Assembly: GCA_014871385.1 (NCBI GenBank)
Contig: CM026433.1
Location: forward strand, 5,715,585 to 5,779,584
Reading direction: 5' to 3'
Origin: Ceratodon purpureus
Lineage: Eukaryota > Streptophyta > Bryopsida > Pseudoditrichales > Ditrichaceae
DNA length: 64,000 nucleotides
Below the pieces are notes generated by a model. It was given only the letters and a program-made list of their open reading frames with translations. It did not search any database and had not been told where the DNA came from. Each line of letters begins with the position of its first letter. Within the stretch, counting starts at the first letter, position 1. Below, in pieces: positions 11,440 to 23,058 of this stretch. The position numbers and the translations under genes are program-made.

Positions 11440-12965
11440 GATTGTGAGGGATGGGCAAGGAATGTGAGGGAATCAAACCACGACCTCAGAAATGATGGCC
11501 AACTTCGTACTCACTACAAAGTCTAGGTAATCGTCTTGCCGTCTACAAAGCCAACTTCTTCTAAACTGGCTGAAAACTACGGATCGGAAAGCATCTCTCG
11601 AGAATCCTGTATCCAGCACTTCAACTTTACTTCACCTCCAACACTAGCAAGATGTGCGACATCAATGTCACCTAAAACTATCAATCACTCTTTCTTCGAC
11701 TAAGGTCAATCGTCAATTCAAGAAGAACGCTCAGCTGGCTTCATTCCCCGCGCACCTCCTGAAACCCTACACCACACCTCCATGCCGAGCTTCAGAGATA
11801 CAACCCAAATTGAGCTAACTCCATTCACTGTCTAGAAAACTTCCCCCTGCGAAGAGGAAGTGCGAAAGCAAAGATAGATGGAATTTGACGTTTTTGTCAC
11901 AAACAATATGCCATTGCTGCATGACATGCAGAAGAAGTCAGGCAGAGACCATGCTTTTCCTCCAAAACCTCCAACATTTGGCTGACGTCATATCCAGATG
12001 CCACAGTGCCACACGATATCCATGGCCTGGCAATTGGGCTACTTATGCCAAGTATACCCACTGTACTGTACATTGTCCCCAATAATTCTTTCGCACCTAG
12101 CAACGCTTTGCACAAGTTGAAAGGTTACATGATAGACACCTTCATCTAAATCAAAATGAGAAAGTACGAAAAACGTTCATTCGAAAGTTCCTGAAAAACT
12201 CATTTAACACGGCGCGAAACACGTCACAGAATTTCACAAATTGCTGATAATTCTCAAATGTTGCAGAATAGAATTTGATCATCCTACCCACGCTGTGTCG
12301 ATTTCCGATCACGAAATTTATCTGGGACCCACCATGGAATTTCGAAGTTATACACCCTCTGACGAAGTCTTAGGTTCGACAGTGTTGTAAGCTTCTTCGC
12401 GTACTTCAAAGCAAGAGAGACATGACTACAACTTGGCTTCTGGTGTCACACAAACAATACCATGCTACGAAGTTCACACAATTATTCTCAGATTCAATCT
12501 CCCACAGTAATGAATACATGCGTGCACATGTAAACCAAATGGAGATGAATTGTTTCACTGATATCTGACTTACTCTCCAGTACCAATAAAAATTACCAAT
12601 CCACATGGAGCATGCACAGATCATAATGATACATTGAAGTTAGCTTTTCTCATTGAAATCAATCCAACAACAACATAAAACCGTCAAGCCAGGCACAAGA
12701 AATAGCCAAATCGTAATCAGTTCATTTTTGCATAAAACCAGTTCAAATTGCACAAGCTCTGTTCCCAGAGCATCTCTACATTGTGACAGACATGAAAGCA
12801 GAGCACGGATTCATCTCCATCTCTGCACCATTCCGTCTCAAGAATTTCGACCAATACTTCTCCTTGCCCCAAAATATGACAAAATTACCGTCTAATGTAC
12901 ACTCAACTGTCCACTAGTGATCAGAATATACACAGGATTCTGCACTACATGTCTGCAGTGCTTAT
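11440..12965. other. Intergenic region between ELIP copy 1 and GULLO copy 1
   Basis: It should contain the GULLO promoter and the ELIP 3' UTR. It is homologous to 41835-43256 but clearly more diverged than the coding parts, with indels. No further gene seen. Confidence 0.6.
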
Positions 12966-13881
12966 TTACAAGTTCAGGGAGCTGTGGATGAACCCCAGCA
13001 GAGGGCCCTTCAAGTAGATGTTCTCCGTCACCAGCAGAGCAATCAGCCCGATCATGGCTGCTCGCCCGTTCCACCGCTCGTTCTGCGCATTGAAGGGGCC
13101 GTTCTCTCGGCTGTCGGGAGACTCCTTGTTGTACATCGGGATCAGCGTCGCGGCGATGACGATCGGCGCCACAAACAGGAACCAGATCAGCCCTCTGCCC
13201 TCCGTCACCTGCTCCCACACGCTCTGCCCGGTCAGGATCTCCGCCACGAAGGCCCACGTGATGCCCAACATAGCCAGCCGGCTGTTGATGGTCTCGGGCG
13301 CAGGCCCGTCGAACTTCATCAGACTCTTGGTGCTGGTGTTGCCATCTTCCGGGCGCCGCTCGTTCTCGGGCCGGTAGAATTTCTCCACAGGCGAGCCCTC
13401 GAAGATGCGGAGAGGGTCGTCCTTCTTCTCTGGCTCACGCTTCGTCCCCGGCTGCAGATACACAATTCGTTCGAAACATGCCATTTAGAGACAAGATTCT
13501 GTAGCTTCCATCATCCGTGTACTCACGAAGTTTTACGACAGCAAATAGTTCACATCATCAATTGACTCAATCTGACTATTCTCAGCATGCCATGAATTTC
13601 ATGCTCGTGCAGAAACATGCGCACGCATTGTTTGCAAAAATGTTTATGAAATGCAGTACATTATGCTTCTTCGTACGAAATCAGTGGGCACTTACCAGAG
13701 GAGTGTCCTGCTTGGCAGAAACAACCAAACTGCGCCGCTCCAGCTGCAAAAACCTCGCACCTCGGAACTCCACTCCTCCGAGAAACGAGCTCCTCTCTGT
13801 GCTGCCCCTCGCACCTCCCAATGACGGAAGCCCAGCCACCGTCTGGACGCAAGTCCTGCTCAGCATGGAAGAAGCTGCCAT
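12966..13881 (-). CDS. ELIP: Early light-induced protein (ELIP), copy 1; 2 exons
   Basis: CDS is complement(12966-13451, 13696-13881), 223 aa, with one phase-0 GT-AG intron. Exon 1 (62 aa) is a Ser/Arg-rich chloroplast transit peptide ending near SLVVSAK. Exon 2 carries three membrane helices. Helix I has the chlorophyll-binding signature E114-x-x-N117-x-R119. Helix II is about 151-168. Helix III repeats the signature as E187-x-x-N190-x-R192. This is the three-helix LHC-superfamily layout of ELIPs, thylakoid proteins that bind free chlorophyll and protect against high light and desiccation. It differs from copy 2 at only three residues (V12, E29 and D73 here). Confidence 0.93.
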
Positions 13882-14385
13882 CTCTACAACTCTCCTAAAA
13901 GCACAAAAACCAGTTACCTCTACTCGTTGGATCGCACAAACTAAACCTCGAATCTAAATTCACAGCAAACTACCAAAATCCCTCACTGAAATAATCACAA
14001 TGCAAGTCTAACGCATACAAAATTGGTTGAATCACAAGCTGCTGATGATTCCAGCTCAAGAGCAACTCTGGTTATATGCACAGAGAAAAGTGCAAAACCA
14101 TAAAAGCGTACCAGTGATGTGTCAACCTCTTCGACGCAATACCAAACCAGGACGCCATGTGGATGCATCGACACAGCAACAGGTTACAACATCGTCTCCG
14201 TCGGATGTCCTAAACTCCAACGCCTCCATCATCTGCGAATAACCACAAGCGCAAACTCACAAACACTTGCCACATCGACAGATCAAAACTCGAAGCCACT
14301 GATCGAGTTCCAAATTTGCCGAAACGACCCTAGTTCATCGATGAAAACCGGTTTTCGTCGTTGTACGTAAGGTTTGACAGGGGCT

Positions 14386-14457
14386 CATGGGTTGGGAGGG
14401 ACCTGGAATGTAGGGCAATGGCGAAGCTGGGCTTAGTGTTGGGTCCCTCCCAACATG
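14386..14457. repeat. Hairpin at the outer edge of duplication copy 1
   Basis: GTTGGGAGGGACC (14391-14403) pairs perfectly with GGTCCCTCCCAAC (14442-14454), with CATG matches outside it and a loop of 38 bases. It begins about 30 bases beyond the last base shared with copy 2. Confidence 0.7.
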
Positions 14458-14459
14458 TG

Positions 14460-16440
14460 AGTTCTATGCGCGGTGAATTATTCAGCCTAATGCTCAAAAG
14501 GGATTTTAGGGGTGGTTTATACTATGGACCATGAAGATTGATCAAGAGAATTAAAATCATTTCTTGGTCATGGCTCTTAGTTTAGAGTTGTGACGATGAA
14601 AATTCTAAAATTGTATTTTAAATGTCTTGGTCACTTGTCATAGTGTGAAGTGGATTTGGACTAGGATGAATTTGGGTTGAAAACAAGGCGTGTGGGACCT
14701 CAAGGTTCACCTACAAATACAAAACTCCAAGAAAGTCAAAACTAAAATATAGGGTTTAAGTTAGGAGTATGAGCATATAGAAATAGAGAAAGAAGTGCAT
14801 CAAGCCAACAACTTACGGGTTTGCATTTCTGAGGTTTTATGGTTCCAAAATTGTATGACATTATTGCAATATAAATACAGGTTTCATCATCAATTTATGT
14901 TGTGATACCTTACCAATATAATTTGTTCAGTTGTGAATTTATAGTAGTATGCGTTTTAACAATTTTGACTCAATTAAATAATTTTATATTAAGTTTGTGA
15001 AGATAGATATTCTAGCACTGGGTTGATGACTCAGAGCTGAAGATACACTACTTTTGCTTCTTTTAGCTTTAATTATCGAATTTACGATATCAAAGATGAA
15101 ATAGATGTAGAACTTCGTATCATATGAACTGCAATTTGTAGTTACCTTGTTTATTGATCTTGTGAAGATGCTCCGATTTCCATCTTTAAATCAAAATCGA
15201 AAGCTTGACCAATATCCACATCTTTTCCAAACAAAATTATTCAAATACTCTACACTTTTTATTAAGCATTTACCTTAACTATTCTTTTAAAACTTGTACA
15301 GATTTTATCAATTAATTGCGTCAACTATTATAACAAACAACTATTTTTATGAACTAGAAAGTCATGTATTGTAATGAAAAACAACTTGTTACTTAACCCC
15401 CTAACGTCCACGACTATTTTTAGGATATTTTTGGGATTCTGGATAAGATCTAGTTGCAAGCTTCGTAGTTCAAATTTGGCAAGTTTTTCGAAATATCTAA
15501 CCGTACAGATGGATTTGTAGCATGGCAGTTAGTTACATCATGAGAATGGTCCCATTCCAAATCAAACTCACAAACATTATAACACATCTGTCAAGAAAAA
15601 GCTGAGAATTGCTTCACTGAAAACAACGTTTTTTCACACGTTTTTTATTTTTTTGTTTTTTTTTCTTCTAAAAAGTTTGAGAGAAGTTGCATTCTGGGAG
15701 CATCAGGGCATGAGAAATCTGTGGGAATTGAAAGTACTCCAATCCGCATATCCCAGCTAAAGATATTAATGTTCAAAGATTGATTAAATCCCAAATTCCT
15801 TTGAGAAAATTTGAGAAAATTTTCTAGGTCACAAGGAGCTTTTCTGGCTTTTCTCATACCCCCTGCCACTCAAATGGCTATAACTTTTGACTGGAGACTT
15901 TGATTCATGTGAGGTAAAGTGGGTTGGATAGCTAACTTGAGCGCGCACAACTCTCTAGTTGGGCTCAGATTCTATTTCCTTGTAGAAAAGAAGTTATCTG
16001 CCAAAAACCAGCCACAAAAGCCCAATTCAGGCTCCATGGACGTTATGGGGTTAATTGGATGTATACTCAATTGGATATCTCAAGTGGTATATGTGATGCA
16101 TAACCAGACTAAATGTTAAATAAATACTTTCTCAATCACACTGGACACTTTCTCTATATCTTTTAATAGATTTGGTATTTTCAATCACATTCTTCTACAA
16201 CCTTGTATAATAGACTTGCATCAGGATCTCCCTAAATGATAATGATTTCATGTGTCTCAGCAATTTTGGCTTCAAAACAGGAAGATTTCTCCGCACTTCA
16301 ATACCGATATGTGAAAATCATATATTTGCACAAGATAAATCAAACTATTATAGGCAGAATGATTGATGTGCCTTGTTACCATTGTTTACTTTTTTTCCAA
16401 AATTCCACATAAAGACTAATGTCAAAAATGGATAGTGGAA
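14460..16440. other. AT-rich intergenic DNA, no gene recognised
   Basis: Short frames only, poor composition, T-rich runs near 15640. No motif I can assign. Confidence 0.5.
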
Positions 16441-16479
16441 ATAAATGTACAAAGTTTACGGTCTCATAGATTCATAGAT

Positions 16480-19400
16480 GCAGGCGTCCACAGAGATTCT
16501 AACTCCTCGTCGTTCATCTACTTGTACTATTCAGACTCCCTTGCATCGTGATGTGAAGGTTAAAGTAGAGCCTGGCTCGGATACTCCTGTTGTAACACCA
16601 GTCATTTTCCTCTCCTGAGACAAGGAGACTAGTCCTCTGAAAGCATCACATGATGTTCCAAAACAACCTGTAGAATCTAGGCCGCCCACTACATTTCCAG
16701 TCTAATGTCCCAGTAACTTCTAATCTTCAAAGGATAAGACTGTTAGTATAGTCCCACTGATTAGGAAACTTGCGGAGAGACCAGGAAGGAAAAACATTCT
16801 TAAAAAAATAGATTACTTATTAGTGAGACACGAGAAAGTTGAACACTTGCCTGCAGTGTTCAATGGTGCTGTGATTCTTGAACTCCCCCTAGTTGGTGAA
16901 GGAGCTGTCAAGTCGCAGGCGAAGGCTATGCAAGGAATGGACAAGCGTTACGATGGCCATGTTTGGAAAAAGACAATCACTACCAACATCACAAACGACT
17001 TTGGCCTCTCTTTCCGCCACTCCAGCTGCGTTGGTTGGCTGCATTGCAACAATGAGGACTGTGATTTTCTGAATCGTTGACCTTGAATCGTCAAGGTAAA
17101 CGAGACTGAGTTTGAATGATGTACCCTCCAAGCGTTTCTAATGGATCAGCCACTCCCAGCTGATTCAACACTTGTCTGCAAGGTATGTAAAGAACCTCCC
17201 GCATGTATTGCTACATGTAGAGCTAAGATTTATTACGTAGTTGGGAAACTAAACCAGACTAGGGCATGTATTTATCTCAGAACTCATGATCACCCAATCA
17301 AGGTTGGAGACTATAGAGACATTAAGATGAGATCAGTAGCTTAATTGAAGACCAAGTTGAGAAGATTCCTCAAGCTACGAAGTGTGCAATTGTAATGGAG
17401 GCGAGCAAAGTCTTGATTGGTAGCTACCTTCTTCAGCCTGAGGACACACCCCCGAGGAAGCTCAGCATGGATGAGCTGGTTCTCGTACTTGACCGGTGCA
17501 ACGACATGGCTTCCCCAAACATCCGCAACAAGGTGATGACCTTCAGGCTGCTAAGAAGGTACGATATCATGGACGCCATCACCAAGCTCCGTGGTATCAG
17601 TCTATGGGCTTTTGTCCATGAGAACAAATTTCCTGGTGAAGGCGTTGATCTTGACAAGGTTTTCCTCTTCAAGATGTCTGAACTTCTGAAGTCGGGCCAG
17701 GCAGTGGGGTTGATTTGGTGAGAAGAATGCAGCCTAATGGAGATCTTCAGAACGCTTCGCTTATGTTTAACCATGTCAAACGGGTAAAATATTGGACCAC
17801 GATGGTCTGCCATGTGTACGACTCAACCTACTGTTGTGTCATGACAATTGCCACCTGTAATATGCAGTCTGAGGACTACGAGGCCCAAATTTTCTTTTGG
17901 CAAAATCTCAACCTTGTCATGAAGACTAATGGCGTGGAAGCGCCAAACTTCAAAGGCTTCATAGCAGTCAGCGTTCAAGCGAACTGGAATGCGGTTTGAA
18001 TTGTCTATGGAAATGGGAAGAAGATGGACCGCATGGAGGACACAGAGAGGATCTGTCTGTTTAATTGGACACAATTTATGGTCAATCACACGGAGAAGCA
18101 CATCCCCGAAGAGCTTTGGGAACAGCACAAGAAAATGTGTCACCAGTACAAGAAAGCGAGGACTATGGAAAAAGCGCATACCATATATAATGGCCTGCGC
18201 GCTTGGTGGATATCCACCGGAATAGTGTCGGAGAAAGCCCTGAGCTAACTTGAGCTCTGGCTTGCATTCTGGGATTTCCGTTATTGACAGTGGAGAAGAT
18301 TCATGACTGAGGTACGTTAATTCTTCTCTAATCTTTTATTCTACTTGTCTAGATACGGCCCTCTCATCCGTCTTTATTCATCAAATCTAAATACTTTGCG
18401 TGTTTCCCTTGTTGAAATTTACAGAGGAAGAATTTTCAGATATGCCTTCATATAACCTAGCCGAAACAATCCATAACAAATGGCTCCAAGCTTCAAGAAA
18501 CAACGGCAGCAATGTGTATGTTGCTACCGTGGACGACTTCGTTCGTGCATTTCTACAGGTAGTCAACTTTTACCACTACCTAAAAGATGACGTGGGCGGC
18601 ACAGGACCATCCAAGAAGGAACTCAAGCTAAGGATGGCTGAACGCCGGGCGAAGCAAACAGGAAATCTCATAGTCCTTGAAGACGCAATTTTGAAGATGC
18701 ATGGTGCAGAAGAGTTTTGCACGCGTGAGCCTCGCATGGCAGGAGAAGCAGTGTTTGGGTCAGTCAAGCAGAAGGCCGACCTACCCCTCGGAGCTGAAGA
18801 AGAATCACATCGTCCGGACAAGGTAAACTTCTCTCGTCCTAAAGGTTCAGGACGTGTTGTTAGGGCTCGCACCATGCCAATGCTAGTCATTGTAGAAGAT
18901 GATACTGAAGATGATACCGAGGTAGTGGAAGTTGAACCCCCGGCATCAATATCTCAGGATACCTCAGCATCACCACTGAATGAGGCGGGAGTTCGGCATG
19001 TCAATGCAGTTGAAGAAACCAAGGTGAATGTCAAGGAGTGGCACATTTCAACACTGCCCAAGACTTCTGCCAAGTGCTGCTAGACCCAAAGAGCTATTAC
19101 GAAAAAGAAGTGTACGGAGAGAATAGTAAAGGGTGCTAATTCGACTGCATCACCTACCTACAACGGAGTTTGGACTAACATACGCAGGAACACATTTGAA
19201 AAGATTGAGTTCTTCTTCTGCTCCAATGACATGAGAGTTGCGTAAAGGGTATCAGGCGCAAGTGGATTGTCAGATACTCTATGGATCAAGAGATGCCTCC
19301 GATTCCAAAGGTTTGGCCGGTGAAGCTAGGTATAAACCTGAATCTCACAGAAATTCGTGCACTTGAAGCGGCAGGGTGTCAACTTCCACAGAAGATGCCC

Positions 19401-19808
19401 ATCTCCCCAAGACGCCTCTTTTCCGCTACCCCTCCCCCTGCAAATCTTAGTTCTATACTTGTTCCTGCAGAAGTTGACCGCTACACTGGTAAGAGAGGCG
19501 GCAAGATGGTCAAAGGCACTGCCACTCGTCCAAATCCGGCACAGCGTCTCTCCACGGGCTCCTTCGACTCCCTCAAAGCTCGCCTCCACTCCATCACTAT
19601 AATACCTCATCCGGGCCATGGTTGCATCATCGGGCTGGATTCCGGCGTTGCTCCGGCCATCACGCAGTACCAGATCACCATCAGCTCCTACCCAGCTTGC
19701 ACTGGCCCTGCATTCAGGAAAACCATGACTGAGTTCCGAGGACGGACTCAATTCTCCTACCGCAAGCATGTGTACTACATTCTTTTGAAGGTCTGCAACG
19801 GGACCTAG
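16480..19808 (+). pseudogene. MULE-like transposase pseudogene (frameshifted, several stops)
   Basis: Consecutive plus-strand fragments in shifting frames read as one protein: about 16480-17080 (ends GWLHCNNEDCDFLNR), 17141-17340 (CKVCKEP zinc-binding-like cysteines, HDHPIKVGD), 17395-17721, 17715-17999 (DSTYCCVMTIA ... GFIAVSVQANWNAV), 18024-18248, 18400-19083 (NLAETIHNKW) and 19281-19808. The last has a SWIM-like finger, but its pattern is damaged: CTG and RKH where CxC and CKH are expected. The order (N-terminal zinc domain, transposase core, SWIM finger) is that of Mutator-like transposases. In-frame stops at about 17078, 17342, 17719 and 18246 and the frame changes show it is dead. A genuine multi-exon gene is unlikely because frames join without clear splice sites. 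Confidence 0.72.
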
Positions 19809-20165
19809 ACGCCGACCTTTTATCTATGCGCCTACTTTTAGTTTCAACGAGGTCTAGCTAGTCCTAAAGAGTGGAATCTTGACTCACCCCTTGGCAAAAA
19901 AATAGGAGGCAGAATAGTTTTTTGGACATGCATTCTCATAGTAGATGGTGGTTAATGGGGATGCTAGGTCATTAGTGTTTGAATTTTTCCTTGTACTGAA
20001 TGAGCAATATAAATATCGTATTGTCTATTTCAATATAAAGGTTTTGTCATTCACATTTATTACATTGTATAACAATAGCTTTTGCTTTGGACAAGTGCCC
20101 ATTGTACTTTGTATCCACTAACAGTTGCATTGAACTAATGCCATCAATACATATTAATAGCCATT

Positions 20166-20603
20166 TTATTCTTTGAACTTACTGCGTTTAGGTATCTCCC
20201 TTGCATTTTCAACATAATTACCAACCTCCGGCTGTATTATAGGACAAGCTACATTGACGTTCATTGTTCGTTCCACACTTGGCAATTGTCCTAGGTGGGG
20301 ACGTTTCAACAATGGACGACCTTCACTCTTTCCACGCAATGCTTCCCTAGAATAAGTCCCCCGTGGAATCTTCCCAACCTTGGAGTATGCATGAGGTGGC
20401 ATGGGCACGTCCAGCTCCTCCTCAAGTACCACAATACCACTTGGCTCTTCTACAGCCAAAGGGTCTCCTATCATGTCTAATTCTACATCCACGTCATCCT
20501 TTTCAGTAAGCCCTTCACTGCACCCATTTGCCTCCTCCACATATGGATGAAATAGGCCAACGACATCACCAAGTGAAAGAGCAATATCCCTTACATCTTT
20601 CAT
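20166..20603 (-). CDS. Hypothetical 145-codon frame
   Basis: Not recognised. The translation is acidic in the middle (DDVDVELDMIGDP) and basic at the end (KRSKFKE). It lies just beyond the dead transposase on the opposite strand, so it may be a remnant of the same or a nested element. It has no domain, transit peptide or splice evidence. Confidence 0.2.
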   Translation of the reverse strand: MKDVRDIALSLGDVVGLFHPYVEEANGCSEGLTEKDDVDVELDMIGDPLAVEEPSGIVVLEEELDVPMPPHAYSKVGKIPRGTYSREALRGKSEGRPLLKRPHLGQLPSVERTMNVNVACPIIQPEVGNYVENAREIPKRSKFKE

Positions 20604-20870
20604 AGCCGAAACACGCTCCTACTGGGACTTGCTTCAAGGAGACAATGAACAAAGAGGAAGAGACCTTCTATTGCCACTCCTTAAATATCCATGAGGTAGG
20701 TGTTTGGCGCCCTTGAAACCTCGACAATATAATGATAAACGAATTTCATCCTAGTCAATGGAATGACTGGGATTGTTAACACCGTTTTCATTGATTTTAA
20801 AATAAAATTAAAAAACCAAAAATTGAGGGGGGTCGGGAGGAAGTTCGTTCAAATTATTTTAAATAAAATG

Positions 20871-20917
<47 letters not shown>
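20871..20917 (+). repeat. Poly(A) run of 47 bases
   Basis: An uninterrupted A47 tract, followed by A-rich tandem units. It could be the tail of a retroposed copy or simple slippage; length in the true genome may differ because such runs are unstable. Confidence 0.9.
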
Positions 20918-20919
<2 letters not shown>

Positions 20920-20924
20920 AGAAA

Positions 20925-21101
20925 AATATAGATAACTCAAAAAATGCAACTAAAAGTAGGGAGTGTGTACACCAAGGGAAAACAAAACCAAAAAACAAAA
21001 AACAAAAAATTTGAATGAAAAAAAAACATAGGTAACTCAAAAAATGCAATTCAAAATAGGGAGTGTGTGTACCAAGGGAAAACAAAACCAAAAAATAAAA
21101 A
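20925..21101 (+). repeat. Two tandem copies of a ~101-bp A-rich unit
   Basis: The words TAACTCAAAAAATGCAA, then AGTAGGGAGTGTGT or ATAGGGAGTGTGT, then ACCAAGGGAAAACAAAACC, recur at 20932 and 21033 in the same order, separated by A-rich filler. Confidence 0.8.
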
Positions 21102-21109
21102 TTGAAATG

Positions 21110-22490
21110 GGAAAAAAAGATTAAAGATGAAATGAACAAATACCATATAAGAAGAAAATGAATAAACAAATTAAAAGATGAAATGAAAAAAAAAAAAATC
21201 CACGCTGAAAATGAAAATTATATGAAAGGACATAGATAGAAAGATAGAATTGGAATTGAGAAAATAGATAGAATGGAGGAAGATTGGTTAGAAAAAAAAT
21301 TCAAATTTTTTTTAAAAAAAATAAAAAATGATGAATGCCATATAGATGAGATTGGAAGAAATTTAGTAATGTGAAGAAAATGACATAGGGTTCTAAAAGT
21401 TAGTTGATCGGTCGTACCGGCTTTTATATTAGTACACAAAGGGACGGGAGAAGGTAGTAAGAAATTATTAAAAAAACTGTAAATTAGTCCACGTTTATAG
21501 GATAAATCAAATTACTAAAAACAGAATTATTTTGAAAATATTCTAAGAATATTTGAATTTTTTATTTATAGTTCTATTAATAGAAAAAACTATTTTTTGA
21601 TTTAGCACCCCCATTCTCTGGTCTCTGCTCTCCAAATCTCCACTCTCCGCTCTCCGCTTCCATACAAGTCTCGTCCAAGTTTTATTAATGACACAGTTTC
21701 CATCACTTATAGCTTTGTTCAATTTAGTAACCACATGGTTTACATTTTGGCAGAAACAACCTAGATATAGACTCGTCACCCTAAAGGATCCACTCTCAAA
21801 CTACTACCTCTGAAATGATCACCAAAAATTCAATTCATCTTGGATTGCTCAAATTTTTTTAACCACATTCCATACATCATGTGGGGAAATTTTGCAAAAT
21901 TTCATTGAAAACAGACATGTTTTGCATAAGGTACAGTTCTTCAAAGATGAATGTCTTTTCAAAATTTCCCAAATATGGAAGTCGAGATTGTTACGGATTA
22001 GAGTTGAAGCTTAGAAAAACTAAAGAAGTCTCATTTCATATAACATTTAGATATGGTTCAAATCCTCAAGTTAATCCCTCAAGTCATATGCCTCAAAACA
22101 ACCAAAACTCTTCAAAACAGTCTTCATCTAGTACAAGATGACATTTTTTAGATTACCTCAGTTAAACATCTACATTGTAATCTACATTGTATGTCACCTT
22201 GTGATAAAAGATTTTATGTAAAGGAATAGAACAAGTTTTTACGGAGATGCCTCATCACCAAAAAGATTGTGTCTTTTTAGAAAAAAACCTAAATAAAAAA
22301 TGCACAAGTGTTGTCTACTTTTTGATATAGACATTGTTGATTTTCCATGAATTCCCCCTCTTGTACTCACACAAGCAAAAGTAGATATTTTGTAACCTAG
22401 AATGATGTATGCACATCATAAACAAATCACCATGCCATGATAATACTAAAGCTCTTGTATGATAATACTATCTCCTCAAATCTCATTGTG
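21110..22490. other. AT-rich intergenic DNA
   Basis: No gene recognised. Contains the first copy of a dispersed repeat (22178-22404). Confidence 0.5.
22178..22404 (+). repeat. Dispersed direct repeat, copy A (partner at 23784-23932)
   Basis: Starts TAATCTACATTGTATGTC and ends TTTGTAACCTAGAATG in both copies. The middle part includes TTTTTGATATAGACATTG and TCTTGTACTC. Copy A has about 80 extra bases in the centre. The unit is not recognised; possibly a MITE or LTR remnant. Confidence 0.8.
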
Positions 22491-22499
22491 CACAGGGTT

Positions 22500-22776
22500 T
22501 ATATTAATTAATTAATGCAAGGGTGGGGAGGGGGGAGGGGGTACGTGGCGCAGCTAGGACGGTCGAGGGTCTTGAGGGGGGCTCTTGGGGGGGTCTTGGA
22601 GGGGCGATATTATTCCATAATGTTTGTACATCCTCACCCCCCTCAAAGTACAAGAGGGTTGGGGTGGGTGGAGAAGTTAAGTCAAAAATTTCCTAGTTTG
22701 CCATGTGGCACCCCTCAAGGAGATCCATGTGGCAAAAGTCCCACAGTGAGATTTCTTCATTAATTAATTAATGCAG
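22500..22776. mobile_element. GC-rich 240-bp insert flanked by ATTAATTAATTAATGCA direct repeats
   Basis: The 17-base word ATTAATTAATTAATGCA occurs at about 22503-22519 and again at about 22759-22775. Between them lies G-rich sequence (runs of GGGG, then CCCC), quite unlike the AT-rich surroundings. Flanking identical repeats look like a long target-site duplication or a repeat-mediated insertion. No coding content is recognised. Confidence 0.4.
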
Positions 22777-22798
22777 AAGTCTCAGAAATCTCACTGTG
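22742..22798. repeat. Perfect 15-bp inverted repeat
   Basis: CACAGTGAGATTTCT (22742-22756) and AGAAATCTCACTGTG (22784-22798) are exact reverse complements around the second ATTAATTAATTAATGCA copy. Confidence 0.8.
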
Positions 22799-22960
22799 AG
22801 ACACTATGATCTAGGATCTCATTATGACAATATTAATGCTCTTGTCTGATAATACTTATGCTAATGCTCTTGTTTTGTTTTCTGACTATGAGTATATAAA
22901 CCTACAAATATATTTTTCACATATCACTAGATGATCTGGGATGTGAGAACCGAAACCTCA

Positions 22961-23058
22961 AATCACTTGGGAAGCATGGTGGATTGGGTAGCATCCATGA
23001 GGTCTCAAGTTCAAGCCCATGCGGATGCTATCCGATCCACCATGCATCTTCAGTGATT
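22961..23058 (+). ncRNA. 98-nt near-perfect hairpin, possible microRNA-type precursor
   Basis: Bases 22974-22996 pair with 23023-23045 over 23 positions with two G:U-type differences. The stem continues outward (AATCACT with AGTGATT at 22961/23052) across a small internal mismatch, giving a stem of about 36 bp and a 26-nt loop. Length and regularity fit a plant pre-miRNA or a young inverted-repeat locus. The loop word AAGTTCAAGCCC is a weak B-box match, so a decayed tRNA-derived element is the alternative. Confidence 0.4.

Larger units (their letters stand above)
9101..14360. repeat. Segmental duplication, copy 1 (GULLO + ELIP block)
   Basis: This block matches 39487-44650 in the same orientation. 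It covers both genes, their introns, the intergenic DNA (less similar, with indels) and about 460 bases upstream of ELIP. Homology starts near ACATTCTCTGCCTG (copy 2: ACATTATCTACCTG) and ends just after the shared CGATGAAAxCCGGTT (14339/44633). Confidence 0.93.

Noticed and set aside
12984-13565. 193-codon plus-strand frame opposite ELIP exon 2 (also 43275-43889)
   Set aside because: Shadow of the ELIP exon, low-complexity His/Arg/Leu composition.
19281-19808. Apparent stand-alone 175-aa gene
   Set aside because: Its end matches a damaged SWIM finger and it lies in order with the other broken transposase pieces, so it is part of the MULE-like pseudogene.
20918-21439. Minus-strand frames rich in Phe/Leu
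   Set aside because: Translations of A-rich tandem repeats; no real coding signal.
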